Below, piece after piece: positions 43,600 to 52,185 of a stretch of DNA of 64,000 nucleotides. The notes under the pieces were generated by a model, which searched no databases, had not been told where the DNA came from, and was given only the letters and a program-made list of their open reading frames with translations. Each line of letters opens with the position of its first letter. Within the stretch, counting starts at the first letter, position 1. Origin of the DNA: Methylobacterium sp. DB0501 (GTDB taxonomy: Bacteria; Pseudomonadota; Alphaproteobacteria; Rhizobiales; Beijerinckiaceae); contig NZ_JAAKGV010000015.1 of assembly GCF_011043735.1 (NCBI RefSeq), positions 124,001-188,000 on the forward strand, in the 5' to 3' direction. The translations under genes and the position numbers were made by a program.

Positions 43600-44106
43600 T
43601 CACTGCGCCGCGAAGAACTTCGGATCGAGCGCCGACAGCGCGATCAGCGCCGGCGGCATCACCACGCCGGCCCGGCGAATGGATTGCGCGGCCGCGCGGC
43701 AGGCCTGGATATCGTTGGCGCCCGCCGCCGCATCGACCTGCGCGATCTGCTCGGGGCTCGGCTTCTTCGGGGCCGGCGCTCCGGCCGGGGCGGCCTGGGA
43801 CTGGGCCTGCGCCTGGCCCTGCGGGCCCGCCGCGCCGGGGCCGGTCTGGGCGACCGGGCCGCTCAGGCCCGATTTCTGCTGCGTCTCGCCGGCGCCGGCG
43901 CTCGGCTGCTGCGCCGCGCCGCGGTCGGGCGCCTGCACGGCGGGAGTCGCGGCCTGGGCCGGGCTCGCGCCGGCGTCCGGCGCCTTCGGGTGCACGAAGG
44001 CGACCAGCTCCTGGCACAGGTTGGCCGGCGGGCCGGCGGCCTGTGCCGCGCTCACCGACGCGGCGAGGCCGATGGCGGCCAGGGTGACGATGCCGATCCG
44101 GCTCAC
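43600..44106 (-). CDS. Small exported protein at the end of the fdh operon
   Basis: A 168-residue protein with a signal peptide (MSRIGIVTLAAIGLAASVSA...), then a cysteine in PANLCQELVAF, a long Ala/Gln/Pro/Gly linker, and a C-terminal helical part with a second cysteine (NDIQACRAAAQ). The two cysteines could form a disulfide. I recognise no family. The GTG start overlaps the stop of the 75-residue gene (GTGA), which sets the start. It is the last gene of the formate dehydrogenase operon, so a periplasmic role alongside that enzyme is likely but unproven. Confidence 0.7.
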   Translation of the reverse strand: MSRIGIVTLAAIGLAASVSAAQAAGPPANLCQELVAFVHPKAPDAGASPAQAATPAVQAPDRGAAQQPSAGAGETQQKSGLSGPVAQTGPGAAGPQGQAQAQSQAAPAGAPAPKKPSPEQIAQVDAAAGANDIQACRAAAQSIRRAGVVMPPALIALSALDPKFFAAQ

Positions 44107-44330
44107 GAGCCCGCCTCCGCCTTGTGGCCGGCCGGCTTGTGACCCGCAGCGCCCGGCTCCTTGATGTCGCCGGTCCAACGCGGGCCGACGAGGTTGGTGC
44201 CCGGATCCGAGACCCGTGCGCCCGAGGTGGCGAAGGCCTGGTAGGCGAAACGCTGGTTCTCGGCGAGCAGGAAGCTCGCCGCGGTGGCCAGGACCAGGGC
44301 CGCCGCCACGGCGACCAGGAAGGCTTTCAT
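44103..44330 (-). CDS. Small single-membrane-span protein of the fdh operon
   Basis: A 75-residue protein with an N-terminal hydrophobic segment (MKAFLVAVAAALVLATAASFLL) and a short hydrophilic tail (VGPRWTGDIKEPGAAGHKPAG). It lies 34 bases after the cytochrome b subunit gene and overlaps the next gene. It may be a small membrane subunit or assembly factor of the formate dehydrogenase; I recognise no named family. Confidence 0.72.
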   Translation of the reverse strand: MKAFLVAVAAALVLATAASFLLAENQRFAYQAFATSGARVSDPGTNLVGPRWTGDIKEPGAAGHKPAGHKAEAGS

Positions 44331-44364
44331 CGCTCTCTCCGCACCCGCTTGCTCCGCCCGGATT

Positions 44365-45366
44365 TCACTCTGCCGGAACCTGGCCGCGGCCGAGCTGCGG
44401 CCCGCTCGCGGTCTTGGCCTGCTGCTCCTTGACCCAGAGGTCGTGGTGTACCTTGGCCCAGGCCAGGTCCACCTCGCCGCTGCCCATGGCGTCGTAAGCG
44501 CCCTCCATGCCCAGACTGCCGATATAGATGTGGGCCAGGATGCCAGCGATGAACACCACGCCGATCAGCGAGTGGATCACCTGCATGACCTGCATCCCGT
44601 TGATGTCCGTCGCCGCGAACGGGAAGATCATCATGATGCCGGTGGCGCCCATGGCGAGTCCGAAGCCGACCACCATCCAGAACACCATCTTCTGGCCGGC
44701 ATTGAAGCGGCCGGCGCTCGGATGCGCGTCGCCCAGCAGGCCGCCGCCCTGCTTGAGCCAGATCCAGTCGATTTTGCCCGGGATGTTGTCCTTGATCCAC
44801 AGCACGAGCATGAACAGCACGCCGAGCATGAACGGCCAGGCGAGATAGATGTGTGCGTACTTGCCGTATTGGGCGAGCGTCGCGAACGCCTCCGGCCCGA
44901 TCAAGGGCATCAGCAGCCGCTTGCCGAAGATGTAGTTGAGGCCCGACAGCGACAGCACGATGAAGCAGGACGCCGTCATCCAGTGCGAGAAGCGCTCGAA
45001 GCCGTTGAAGCGAAGAATCTTCTTACCCGATTCCTCGCTGTGCTCGAGGCGGATGCGCCCACGGGTGAAGTAGAACAGGCCGAGCGCGGCGATCATGCCG
45101 AGCACGGCGAGCGCCCCGATCCACGGCATCCAGGATTCGCGGAACTCGCGCCATTCCCGTCCCTGCGGCTGGATCAGGTTGGCGGCGGTGGCGTTCGGGA
45201 TCGAGATCCGGCCGTGGATCTTCGGGTCCTGCTTGAACAGCATCTCCTCGTTGACCGAGGAGGCGGTGGGGTTGGGGGCGCCGTCGGGCGCGCGCACCTG
45301 GGCGACGGCGGGAACCGTCAGCGCCAGGGTCGCCGCCAGGAGGGCGATGGAGGTCAGCCTGCGCAT
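44365..45366 (-). CDS. fdh3C: Formate dehydrogenase gamma subunit (cytochrome b)
   Basis: A 333-residue membrane subunit. A signal peptide (MRRLTSIALLAATLALTVPA) and a ~75-residue periplasmic part precede one membrane span (ALAVLGMIAALGLFYF) and then the FdnI-like four-helix cytochrome b domain. Haem-ligand histidines are expected in NGFERFSHWMTASCF, KYAHIYLAWPF and VIHSLIGVVFIAGILAHIY. It passes electrons from the periplasmic alpha/beta dimer to the quinone pool. The ATG at 45366 has GAGG nine bases upstream; 45375 and 45372 are alternatives. The layout fits the FDH3 type of Methylobacterium. Confidence 0.9.
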   Translation of the reverse strand: MRRLTSIALLAATLALTVPAVAQVRAPDGAPNPTASSVNEEMLFKQDPKIHGRISIPNATAANLIQPQGREWREFRESWMPWIGALAVLGMIAALGLFYFTRGRIRLEHSEESGKKILRFNGFERFSHWMTASCFIVLSLSGLNYIFGKRLLMPLIGPEAFATLAQYGKYAHIYLAWPFMLGVLFMLVLWIKDNIPGKIDWIWLKQGGGLLGDAHPSAGRFNAGQKMVFWMVVGFGLAMGATGIMMIFPFAATDINGMQVMQVIHSLIGVVFIAGILAHIYIGSLGMEGAYDAMGSGEVDLAWAKVHHDLWVKEQQAKTASGPQLGRGQVPAE

Positions 45367-45377
45367 CGGCATCATCC

Positions 45378-45974
45378 TCAGATCGCGATCGTCTCGCGGT
45401 AGGCCGTCTTCCAGCCCCACGCGCCCGAGCCGTAGCCGCGCTTGATCACCCGCTCCTTGTAGATCTGGGCGATCATCTCGCCGTCGCCGGCGAGCAGCGA
45501 CTTGGTCGAGCACATCTCGGCGCAGAGCGGCAGCTTGCCTTCCGCCAGGCGGTTCGAGCCGTACTTCTCGTACTCGGCGACCGAGAGGTCGGCCTCCGGG
45601 CCGCCCGAGCAATAGGTGCACTTGTCCATCTTGCCGCGGGAGCCGAAATTCCCGACCCGCGGGTATTGCGGCGCCCCGAACGGGCAGGCGTAGAAGCAGT
45701 AGCCGCAGCCGATGCACAGGTCCTTGGAATGCAGCACCACGGCGTCGGCCGTGGTGTAGAAGCAGTTCACCGGGCACACCGCCGCGCAGGGCGCGTCGGT
45801 GCAGTGCATGCAGGCCATCGAGACCGAGCGCTCGCCGGGCTTGCCGTCGTTGAGGGTGATGACCCGGCGACGGTTGATGCCCCACGGCACCTCGTGCTCG
45901 TTCTTGCAGGCGGTGACGCAGGCGTTGCACTCGATGCAGCGGTCGGCGTCGCAGAGGAACTTCATTCTGGCCAT
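45378..45974 (-). CDS. fdh3B: Formate dehydrogenase beta subunit (four 4Fe-4S clusters)
   Basis: A 198-residue iron-sulfur protein. Cysteine groups for four 4Fe-4S clusters are visible: CIECNACVTAC (13-23), CMHCTDAPCAAVC (55-67), CIGCGYCFYAC (87-97) and the KCTYC-CAEMC set (119-155). It is an FdxH/HybA-type electron conduit between the alpha subunit and cytochrome b. It is shorter than E. coli FdnH because it lacks the C-terminal membrane helix. Eleven bases separate it from both neighbours. Confidence 0.94.
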   Translation of the reverse strand: MARMKFLCDADRCIECNACVTACKNEHEVPWGINRRRVITLNDGKPGERSVSMACMHCTDAPCAAVCPVNCFYTTADAVVLHSKDLCIGCGYCFYACPFGAPQYPRVGNFGSRGKMDKCTYCSGGPEADLSVAEYEKYGSNRLAEGKLPLCAEMCSTKSLLAGDGEMIAQIYKERVIKRGYGSGAWGWKTAYRETIAI

Positions 45975-45985
45975 GAGGATCCCCC

Positions 45986-48928
45986 TTACGCCGCGCTGAT
46001 CTGACAGAGGGTCACCTTGGTCTCCTGCATGCCCGTCACCGGGTCGAAGCCGTAGGTAGTGACGGTGTTGACGCTCTCGCCGAGCACCACCGGATCGGCG
46101 CCCTTCGGGTAGAAGTCGCGCATGTCCTTGCCCTGGTACCAGCCCGAGAAGTGGAACGGCATCCAGGCCACGCCCTTGGCGACGCGGTCGGTGACGAGGG
46201 CCTTCACCTTGGTCTTGGCGGTGTTCTCCGGGCCGTAGACCCAGACGAACTGGCCGTCCTTGATGCCGCGGTCGGCGGCGTCCTGGGTGTTGACCTCGAC
46301 GAACATGTCCTGCTGCAACTCGGCGAGCCAGGGATTCGAGCGGGTCTCCTCGCCGCCGCCCTCGTATTCGACGAGGCGGCCCGAGGACAGGATGATCGGG
46401 AACTGCTTGGCGATGCCGCGATCGACCGCCGCCTTCTGCACCGAGAAGCCGACATTGGGCATGCGGAACTGCCGCTCGTCGGGCCGCGTCGGGTACTTGG
46501 CGACGAGGTCGGGCCGCGGCGAGTAGACCGGCTCGCGGTGGACCGGCACCGGGTCGGGCAGGTTCCAGGCATTCGCCCTCGCCTTGCCGTTGCCGAACGG
46601 GATCACGCCGTGGTCGAGGCAGACCCGCTGGATGCCGCCCGACAAATCGGTGGCCCAGCTGACCGTGTCCGGGTTGTTGCCGCCGATCCGCTGGATCGTG
46701 GCGAGTTCGTCCGCCGTCAGGTCCTTGTCCCAGCCGAGCTTGCGGAACACCCCGAAGGTGAATTCCGGATAGCCGTCGGTGAGGTCGGAGCCCTTGGAGA
46801 AGGAATCTTCCGCCAGCAGCGTCTGCCCGTTGCGCTCGGTGCCGAACCGAGCGCGGAAGGTGCCGCCGCCCTCTTTCACATGGAGCGCGGTGTTGTAGAG
46901 GATGTGGGTGCCCGGATGGCGGATCTCCGGCTTGCCCCAGCACGGCCAGGGCAGGCCGTAATAGTCGCCGCCGACCTCCGGATCGTCCTTCGGCGCGCGC
47001 AACGTGACGAGGTCGAACTTGTGCTGGTTCTTCATGTGCGCCTTCAGGCGCTCGGGGCTCTGGCCGCAATAGCCCGTCGACCAGCCGCCGCGGTTGATCT
47101 CCCGCAGCAGGTCCTCGGCGACCGGGATGCCGTCCACGACCTTGACGTTCTTGAACAGCGACTCGGCAAAGCCGAGCTTTTTCGCCATCCGGTAGATGAC
47201 CTCGTAGTCGTTCTTCGACTCGAAGGCCGGCTTGACGATCTGCTCGCCCCACTGGATCGAGCGGTTCGAGGCCGTGCGCGACCCGTCCATCTCCAGCGAC
47301 GTGCAGATCGGCAGGAGATAGGTGTTGTCCTTGCGCGCATCCATCGCCGCGAAGGTCGTCGGGTGCGGGTCGGCGACGACGAGCAGCTCCAGCTCGGCCA
47401 TGCCCTTCACCGCCTCGGGCATCCGGGTCACGGTGTTGCCGCCGTGGCCGAACACCATCATGGCCTTGAGCGGGGTGCGCTGGTCGACCTGCTCGGCCGG
47501 CAGGCTGACCGCGTCGAACCACCGGGTCGAGGTGAGACCGGGGGTCTCCATGTTCTCCTTGCGCGAGCGGGCCTTGCGGCCGGCGCTGGCGGGCACCTCG
47601 TCGAAGCGCGCTTGCAGCCAGTCGTACTCGACCTCCCAGACCCGGGCCCAGTGCTTCCAGCCGCCCTCGACGAGGCCGTAATAGAGCGGCAGCGTCGTCA
47701 CATCGAGGCCGAGGTCGGTGGCGCCCTGGACGTTGGTGTGGCCGCGGAAGATGTTGGCGCCGGTGCCCGGCTTGCCCACGTTGCCGGTGGCAAGGCACAG
47801 GATGCACAAGGCCCGCACGTTGGCGGTGCCGACCGTGTGCTGGGTCGCGCCCATGCACCAGATCAGGGTGGCGGGCTTCTCCTTGGCGAAGAGCTCGGCG
47901 ACGCGCTTGAGCTGCTCGCCCGGCACTCCGGAGACCCGCTCGACCTCGTCGGGCGTCCACTTGGCGACTTCCTTGCGGACGTCGTCCATCGCGTAGACGC
48001 GCTGCTCGATGAAAGCCTTGTCCTCCCAGCCGTTCTGGAAGATGTGCCACAGGATGCCCCAGATCACCGGGATGTCGGTGCCTGAGCGGATCCGGACGTA
48101 CTCGGTCGCGTGCGCCGCCGTGCGGGTGAAGCGCGGATCGATGACGATCATGTTGGCGCGGTTGATCTCCTTACCCGACAGCACGTGCTGCATGGAGATC
48201 GGGTGCGCCTCGGCGGGATTGCCGCCGAGGATGATCATCGTCTTGGCGTTGCGGATATCGTTGTAGGAATTCGTCTGGGCGCCGTAGCCCCAGGTGTTGG
48301 CGACACCCGCCACGGTGGTCGAGTGGCAGATGCGGGCCTGATGGTCGACGTTGTTGGTACCCCAATAAGCCGCGAACTTGCGGAACAGGTACGAGGCCTC
48401 GTTGGTGAACTTGGCCGAGCCGAGCCAGTAGACCGAGTCGGCGCCGTTCTTGTTGCGGATCGCCTGGAGCTTGTCGGTGATCTCGTCGATCGCCTGGTCC
48501 CAGGAGATGCGGTGCCACTCGCCGTTGACGATCTTCATCGGGTAGCGCAAGCGGCGGTCGCTATGGACCAGCTCGCGGATCGCCGCGCCCTTGGCGCAAT
48601 GCGCGCCGCGGTTGATCGGGCTCGCCCAGGACGGCTCCTGCCCGACCCAGACGCCGTTCACGACTTCCGCCGTGACGGTGCAGCCGACCGAGCAATGGGT
48701 GCAGACGTTCTTGCGGATCACGGCCTGGGCCGGATCGGCAGAGGAACCGGCAGCCTGGGCCGGGCGCACCGCGCCGAGCCGCATCGTGCCGAGGGCCGCG
48801 AGGCCACCGGCCGCCAGTCCCGATTTCCGCAGGAAGCCGCGGCGGTCGAGGGTGTGGGCGGTCAGGCCCGCGGCGAGGGCCTGGTGGCTGCCGCGGCCCG
48901 CAACGCCGCTCCTGCGCTTGGTCAGCAT
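45986..48928 (-). CDS. fdh3A: Formate dehydrogenase alpha subunit (molybdopterin, Tat-exported)
   Basis: A 980-residue catalytic subunit oxidising formate to CO2. Tat motif RRGFLRKSGLAAGG (29-42) shows export of the folded enzyme. One 4Fe-4S cluster is bound by Cys76, Cys79, Cys83 and Cys111. The metal ligand is Cys201 in ARICHSTTV, where E. coli FdnG has selenocysteine. Molybdopterin-binding blocks (ILGGNPAEAHP, MVFGHGGNTVTRMP) and the C-terminal aspartate-decarboxylase-like domain are intact. The ATG at 48928 is preferred; a GTG at 48940 overlapping the upstream stop is possible. Confidence 0.95.
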   Translation of the reverse strand: MLTKRRSGVAGRGSHQALAAGLTAHTLDRRGFLRKSGLAAGGLAALGTMRLGAVRPAQAAGSSADPAQAVIRKNVCTHCSVGCTVTAEVVNGVWVGQEPSWASPINRGAHCAKGAAIRELVHSDRRLRYPMKIVNGEWHRISWDQAIDEITDKLQAIRNKNGADSVYWLGSAKFTNEASYLFRKFAAYWGTNNVDHQARICHSTTVAGVANTWGYGAQTNSYNDIRNAKTMIILGGNPAEAHPISMQHVLSGKEINRANMIVIDPRFTRTAAHATEYVRIRSGTDIPVIWGILWHIFQNGWEDKAFIEQRVYAMDDVRKEVAKWTPDEVERVSGVPGEQLKRVAELFAKEKPATLIWCMGATQHTVGTANVRALCILCLATGNVGKPGTGANIFRGHTNVQGATDLGLDVTTLPLYYGLVEGGWKHWARVWEVEYDWLQARFDEVPASAGRKARSRKENMETPGLTSTRWFDAVSLPAEQVDQRTPLKAMMVFGHGGNTVTRMPEAVKGMAELELLVVADPHPTTFAAMDARKDNTYLLPICTSLEMDGSRTASNRSIQWGEQIVKPAFESKNDYEVIYRMAKKLGFAESLFKNVKVVDGIPVAEDLLREINRGGWSTGYCGQSPERLKAHMKNQHKFDLVTLRAPKDDPEVGGDYYGLPWPCWGKPEIRHPGTHILYNTALHVKEGGGTFRARFGTERNGQTLLAEDSFSKGSDLTDGYPEFTFGVFRKLGWDKDLTADELATIQRIGGNNPDTVSWATDLSGGIQRVCLDHGVIPFGNGKARANAWNLPDPVPVHREPVYSPRPDLVAKYPTRPDERQFRMPNVGFSVQKAAVDRGIAKQFPIILSSGRLVEYEGGGEETRSNPWLAELQQDMFVEVNTQDAADRGIKDGQFVWVYGPENTAKTKVKALVTDRVAKGVAWMPFHFSGWYQGKDMRDFYPKGADPVVLGESVNTVTTYGFDPVTGMQETKVTLCQISAA

Positions 48929-48936
48929 CGCCGGTC

Positions 48937-49194
48937 TCACTTCTTCAGCGTCTCGTAGCCGTTGGTGCGGTAGAAGGCCTTGACGTGGTCGGTCTCGCGG
49001 TAGCGCGACCGGGTCTCGGCATTGCCGGGATCGTAGGCCTGGGCCTCGGTGCTTCCGAGCGGCACGGCGGCGACCGCGGCCGCCGCCGCGGCGGTGCCGC
49101 CGCCCAGAGCGCGGAAGAACTGCCGCCGTCCGAGCCCGGTCTCGCCGTCCTTGCGGGTCTTGTCGGTCTTCCGGGTCTGGTCGTCCTGCCGCAT
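48937..49194 (-). CDS. Small Tat-leader protein of the formate dehydrogenase operon
   Basis: An 85-residue protein with a twin-arginine leader (GLGRRQFFRALGGGT) and a short hydrophobic stretch, then about 40 residues ending VKAFYRTNGYETLKK. Such small Tat proteins regularly sit just before alpha subunits of FdnG-type dehydrogenases in proteobacteria. It may be a small subunit or help deliver the enzyme to the Tat system. The ATG has GAGGAGAG upstream; the alpha subunit gene follows after eight bases. Confidence 0.85.
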   Translation of the reverse strand: MRQDDQTRKTDKTRKDGETGLGRRQFFRALGGGTAAAAAAVAAVPLGSTEAQAYDPGNAETRSRYRETDHVKAFYRTNGYETLKK

Positions 49195-49261
49195 GGCGGC
49201 TCTCCTCTTCGTGTCCGCGTCCCGGCTCGAATCTTGTCGTCTCGCATCGTCTCGGCCCATC

Positions 49262-49861
49262 CTACGCCTCCATCGCGAAGGCTTCGGCCTCGATCGTCGT
49301 GAACACCTCGCCCAGCTCGCCGACCGCACGGTAGAACGGCGTCGTCGCCTGCGCCGCAACGTCGGTGAAGAAACGCCCGATCCACGGCTTCAGGTGGCGC
49401 TCGAAGAAGCGGTGGTCGGCCCCCGGCTCCGCCGGCAGGCGGCCCGAGGACAGGTTCGCCATCACCTCGAGCAGCGTGGCGGCGTGGTCCTCCGGCTCGC
49501 TCGACGAGGGATCGCGCTCGAGCCCGAGTTCGGCGAAATCCTGGCGCGCCCGCGCCAGAGGCCGCTCGTTGAGGAAGCCCGTGAGGTAGTACGAGGCGTA
49601 GGGCATGATCAGCCCGCGCCCGACGCCGACGAACAGGGCGAAGTAGTCGCGGCCGACCTCGCGCGCATCGGCCTCGCGGGCGGCGCGGCCGAGGGCGGCA
49701 TGGGCCTGCCCCAGGGGGGAGCCGTCGCCGTCGAGCCCGTGCAGCGCGGCGAGCAGGCCGGGCGCCGGTGCGCGGCCGAGGACGGTCGCCAGGAGGTCGT
49801 ATTCCTGCGCGCGCAGAGCGTCGATCTCGTCGACCGGACCGGGCCCCTGGTTCACCGTCAC
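49262..49861 (-). CDS. TorD/DmsD-family chaperone for the formate dehydrogenase
   Basis: A 199-residue all-helical cytoplasmic protein of the TorD/DmsD family. The EYDLLATVLGRAP start, the YFALFVGVGRGLIMPYASYYLTGF core and the EPEDHAATLLEVMANL block, with its EPEDH-type motif, are typical. It should bind the Tat leader of the alpha subunit and hold the enzyme until cofactor is inserted. The start is GTG at 49861; a second GTG at 49855 with GAGG five bases upstream is an alternative. Confidence 0.92.
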   Translation of the reverse strand: MTVNQGPGPVDEIDALRAQEYDLLATVLGRAPAPGLLAALHGLDGDGSPLGQAHAALGRAAREADAREVGRDYFALFVGVGRGLIMPYASYYLTGFLNERPLARARQDFAELGLERDPSSSEPEDHAATLLEVMANLSSGRLPAEPGADHRFFERHLKPWIGRFFTDVAAQATTPFYRAVGELGEVFTTIEAEAFAMEA

Positions 49862-49898
49862 CTCGCGCTACACCCTTCGGGGCCGGCCGCTCCCGGCC

Positions 49899-49914
49899 TC
49901 CTCCATTTGGAGGA
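49899..49914. promoter_or_regulatory. Palindrome ahead of the TorD gene
   Basis: Perfect palindrome TCCTCCA-TT-TGGAGGA in the 118-base gap between the DUF3306 gene and the TorD gene, the widest gap before the structural fdh genes. It could be a binding site of an internal promoter or an RNA stem. No regulator is identified. Confidence 0.3.
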
Positions 49915-49979
49915 TACGGCGCCCCGTCGCCGGCACCATAGCGAGGAATCCGTGGCGCACAATTCTACTTTCTAACGCT

Positions 49980-50663
49980 TCAAATCGGTAGCGCCCCGCC
50001 ATGGCGTCGCAGGCGGGGAGGGGCAGGGGGTGGTTCGGGCCCGGGATCGGGACGATCCGGCGAATGGCGCGGGATCCCCTCTACGGAGAGGGGCAGGGGC
50101 GGGAGTGGAGACGGCGCCGGATCGAAGGCAGGCTGCTCGGCGTCCAGCGCGACGCTCGGCGCTGCACACGGAACCTCGGCACCCTCACCCCCATCCCCGC
50201 ACGCGAGAGGGGGGGTGCCGGCGCTCCTCTCGTCATCGTCGGGATCGTCGGCAGGGGCCTCCCCCGCCCCGAACACCTTCTCCACCATCGCCCGCACGTC
50301 CTCGGCCGAGATCGCGCCGCCGGTGCCGGGCACGCCGCCGGGGGTGTTCCAGTCGTAGGCGTATTCGCGCGCCTCGCTGACGAAGTCGCGGATCGCGGGG
50401 TCGATGGACCACATCCGGCGCAACGCCGCGTTGCGCAGGGCCCGCGGCACGCCGGCGCGCAGGAACGGGGTCAGGTCGGTCGCGGGGTCGAGCGCGTCGA
50501 GGGACGGGAGCTGCGCCAGCTCCTCCTGGCTCAGGACGACCTCGTCCCCGGGCGGGGCCTCGCCGGGCGCGACCGGCGGCGCGGCCTCCGGCGCGACGTC
50601 CGGGACCCGGCGCGCCTCGTCGCGCTTGCGCCGCGACCAGCGGGCGAGGAAGCCGTCGCTCAC
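49980..50663 (-). CDS. DUF3306 protein, formate dehydrogenase accessory
   Basis: A 227-residue soluble protein. The first ~130 residues are the DUF3306 domain (FLARWSRRKRDEAR start, LSQEELAQLPSLDALDPATD, then DPAIRDFVSEAREYAYDWN). The remaining ~90 residues are low-complexity, rich in Pro, Ala and Asp, and are encoded by DNA that looks like an intergenic repeat (see findings), so the tail may be a recent addition. The GTG overlaps the DUF3305 stop by four bases. DUF3306 genes occur with fdh operons in many alphaproteobacteria; the biochemical role is unknown. Confidence 0.85.
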   Translation of the reverse strand: MSDGFLARWSRRKRDEARRVPDVAPEAAPPVAPGEAPPGDEVVLSQEELAQLPSLDALDPATDLTPFLRAGVPRALRNAALRRMWSIDPAIRDFVSEAREYAYDWNTPGGVPGTGGAISAEDVRAMVEKVFGAGEAPADDPDDDERSAGTPPLACGDGGEGAEVPCAAPSVALDAEQPAFDPAPSPLPPLPLSVEGIPRHSPDRPDPGPEPPPAPPRLRRHGGALPI

Positions 50664-51169
50664 GGCTCCTCCGGCCGGCGCCGGGCGCCGGCTCCCTGGC
50701 GGGCCAGGGCCTCCGGGTCGGCCCGGTCGCGCTTGCGCTTGTGGAAGACCCGCTCGACGTGGAACGCCCGGTAGAACGCCCCGACCTCGGCCTGGATCTC
50801 CGGCGGCATCGGCACCGCCTCGACGATCTCGCCGATGCCCTCGGCGAGCGATTCGCCCTCGTAAGGGTCGGCGGTCACGGTGGCGACCGCGTAGGTCTCA
50901 GGGCCCGTCTCGCGGAGCGCCACCCAGAGCGAGGGCCGGGCTGCCGCGAGGTTGTCGCCGTAATGCGCCGTCTCGGCTGGGTGCAGCTCGACCTCGTACG
51001 ACCCGGCGTAGAAGGTTTCCTCGTCCTCGGAGGCGGAGAGGCGGGTCCAGGGCTCGGTGCCGGGCAGGCCGGGCAGCACCGCGACGGGGAGCCAGGCATG
51101 GCTCGCCCACGGCCCCTTCAGCCGGCGCTTGGCGACGACGACCCCGACGGAGATCAGCTGCGTGCTCAT
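50660..51169 (-). CDS. DUF3305 protein, formate dehydrogenase accessory
   Basis: A 169-residue protein of the DUF3305 family. The start ISVGVVVAKRRLKGPWASHAW is the family hallmark, followed by a small beta-rich domain with YEVELHPAETAHYGDNL. The C terminus is basic (VFHKRKRDRADPE). It has no signal peptide. Its ATG overlaps the DUF6352 stop by one base and its stop overlaps the DUF3306 start. It almost always occurs next to DUF3306 in formate dehydrogenase clusters; mechanism unknown. Confidence 0.88.
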   Translation of the reverse strand: MSTQLISVGVVVAKRRLKGPWASHAWLPVAVLPGLPGTEPWTRLSASEDEETFYAGSYEVELHPAETAHYGDNLAAARPSLWVALRETGPETYAVATVTADPYEGESLAEGIGEIVEAVPMPPEIQAEVGAFYRAFHVERVFHKRKRDRADPEALARQGAGARRRPEEP

Positions 51170-52176
51170 CAAGCCTCTCCCGTCTGGGTAACGGGGAGGC
51201 CGGCGATCAGGTTCTGCGGCTTCATCGTCACCAGCCGGTCCGGAGTCATGGCGAGGAACAGGTAGACCGGCTTGCCGCCGAGGCGCGGATCGGCCCGGGG
51301 CGCCTCCGCGATCGTGAGGCGGAACAGGGCCAGCACCCGCTCGCGGGTGGCCGCATCCACCGCCTCGCCGCGCCACAGGGCGTTGCCGATCCGCGTTCCT
51401 TCCGCATCGAGCCCGACGAACCAGCGCCAGTCCTCGTCCTCGATCGCGGCGATCGGCGCGATCGTCACCTCGACCGCCAGCAGGTGACGGATGAAGGCCT
51501 CGATCGCCCGGGCGAGCCCCTCGCGGCTCTTCGGGTCGGAGCCGAGATTGAGCGCCATGCTGAAGGCGTCCGACCGGCTCCAGTAGGTCCAGGCGGTGTC
51601 GGCGGTGAGCACGTCGAGCTCGGAGGCCGGCTCGCGCCCGAGCATCGCGACGAGCGGGGACGGGCGGCCGGCACCCTCGGCCTCGTCGATCAGCTCGGCA
51701 TCGGCGAGGAGCAGCGTCCCGTCGCCGAGGGAGGCGCGCTGCGGGCGGAAGAACAGCTCGGCCGCCCGCAAGGTATAGGGGTCGTCGCAGCCGTCCAGCG
51801 CATTGCGCAGGATCAGGTGGACGAGCTGGTTGAGGAACAGGGGCGGCGTGCCGGAAGCGCCCCGCCGCACGAGGTCGAGATAGGCCGCCTCGACCGAGCG
51901 GGCGGCGAGCAGCCGGTCGCGGAAGGCGAGGATCATCTCCCAGTTCTCGCGGGCATCGGCGTCGGCCAGAGCCGCCACCTCGGCGGGCGTCACCGGACGG
52001 CGGGGATCGGCGAGGAGCGCGGCGTGGAGGGCCCGCTCGGCGTCGCAGGCCTCGTCCGGCGGCAGCAGCTCGGGACGGGCGAGATAGGCCAGCAGCAGCT
52101 CGTCGGTGACGACGAGCCCGCCGCCTTCGTCGCGCCGGGTGAGGTGATGGCCGCTGGAGACCCAGAATTCAGGCAT
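51169..52176 (-). CDS. DUF6352 protein, formate dehydrogenase accessory
   Basis: A 335-residue cytoplasmic protein of the DUF6352 family. The start MPEFWVSSGHHLTRRDEGGG and the block DELLLAYLARPELLPPDEAC are typical, as is the WEMILAFRDRL-AARSVEAAYLDL segment. The second half has the conserved-looking TAWTYWSRSDAFSMALNLG and WRWFVGLDAEGTRIGNALW blocks. No known enzyme motif is visible. It is part of the translationally coupled accessory block. Confidence 0.85.
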   Translation of the reverse strand: MPEFWVSSGHHLTRRDEGGGLVVTDELLLAYLARPELLPPDEACDAERALHAALLADPRRPVTPAEVAALADADARENWEMILAFRDRLLAARSVEAAYLDLVRRGASGTPPLFLNQLVHLILRNALDGCDDPYTLRAAELFFRPQRASLGDGTLLLADAELIDEAEGAGRPSPLVAMLGREPASELDVLTADTAWTYWSRSDAFSMALNLGSDPKSREGLARAIEAFIRHLLAVEVTIAPIAAIEDEDWRWFVGLDAEGTRIGNALWRGEAVDAATRERVLALFRLTIAEAPRADPRLGGKPVYLFLAMTPDRLVTMKPQNLIAGLPVTQTGEA

Positions 52177-52185
52177 GGCGGGCTC

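Noticed and set aside
45378..48050. Long frame suggesting a fused formate dehydrogenase alpha-beta protein
   Set aside because: The part opposite the alpha-subunit gene is in a different frame from it and has no Mo-enzyme motifs; the real beta gene starts at 45974 with its own ribosome binding site.
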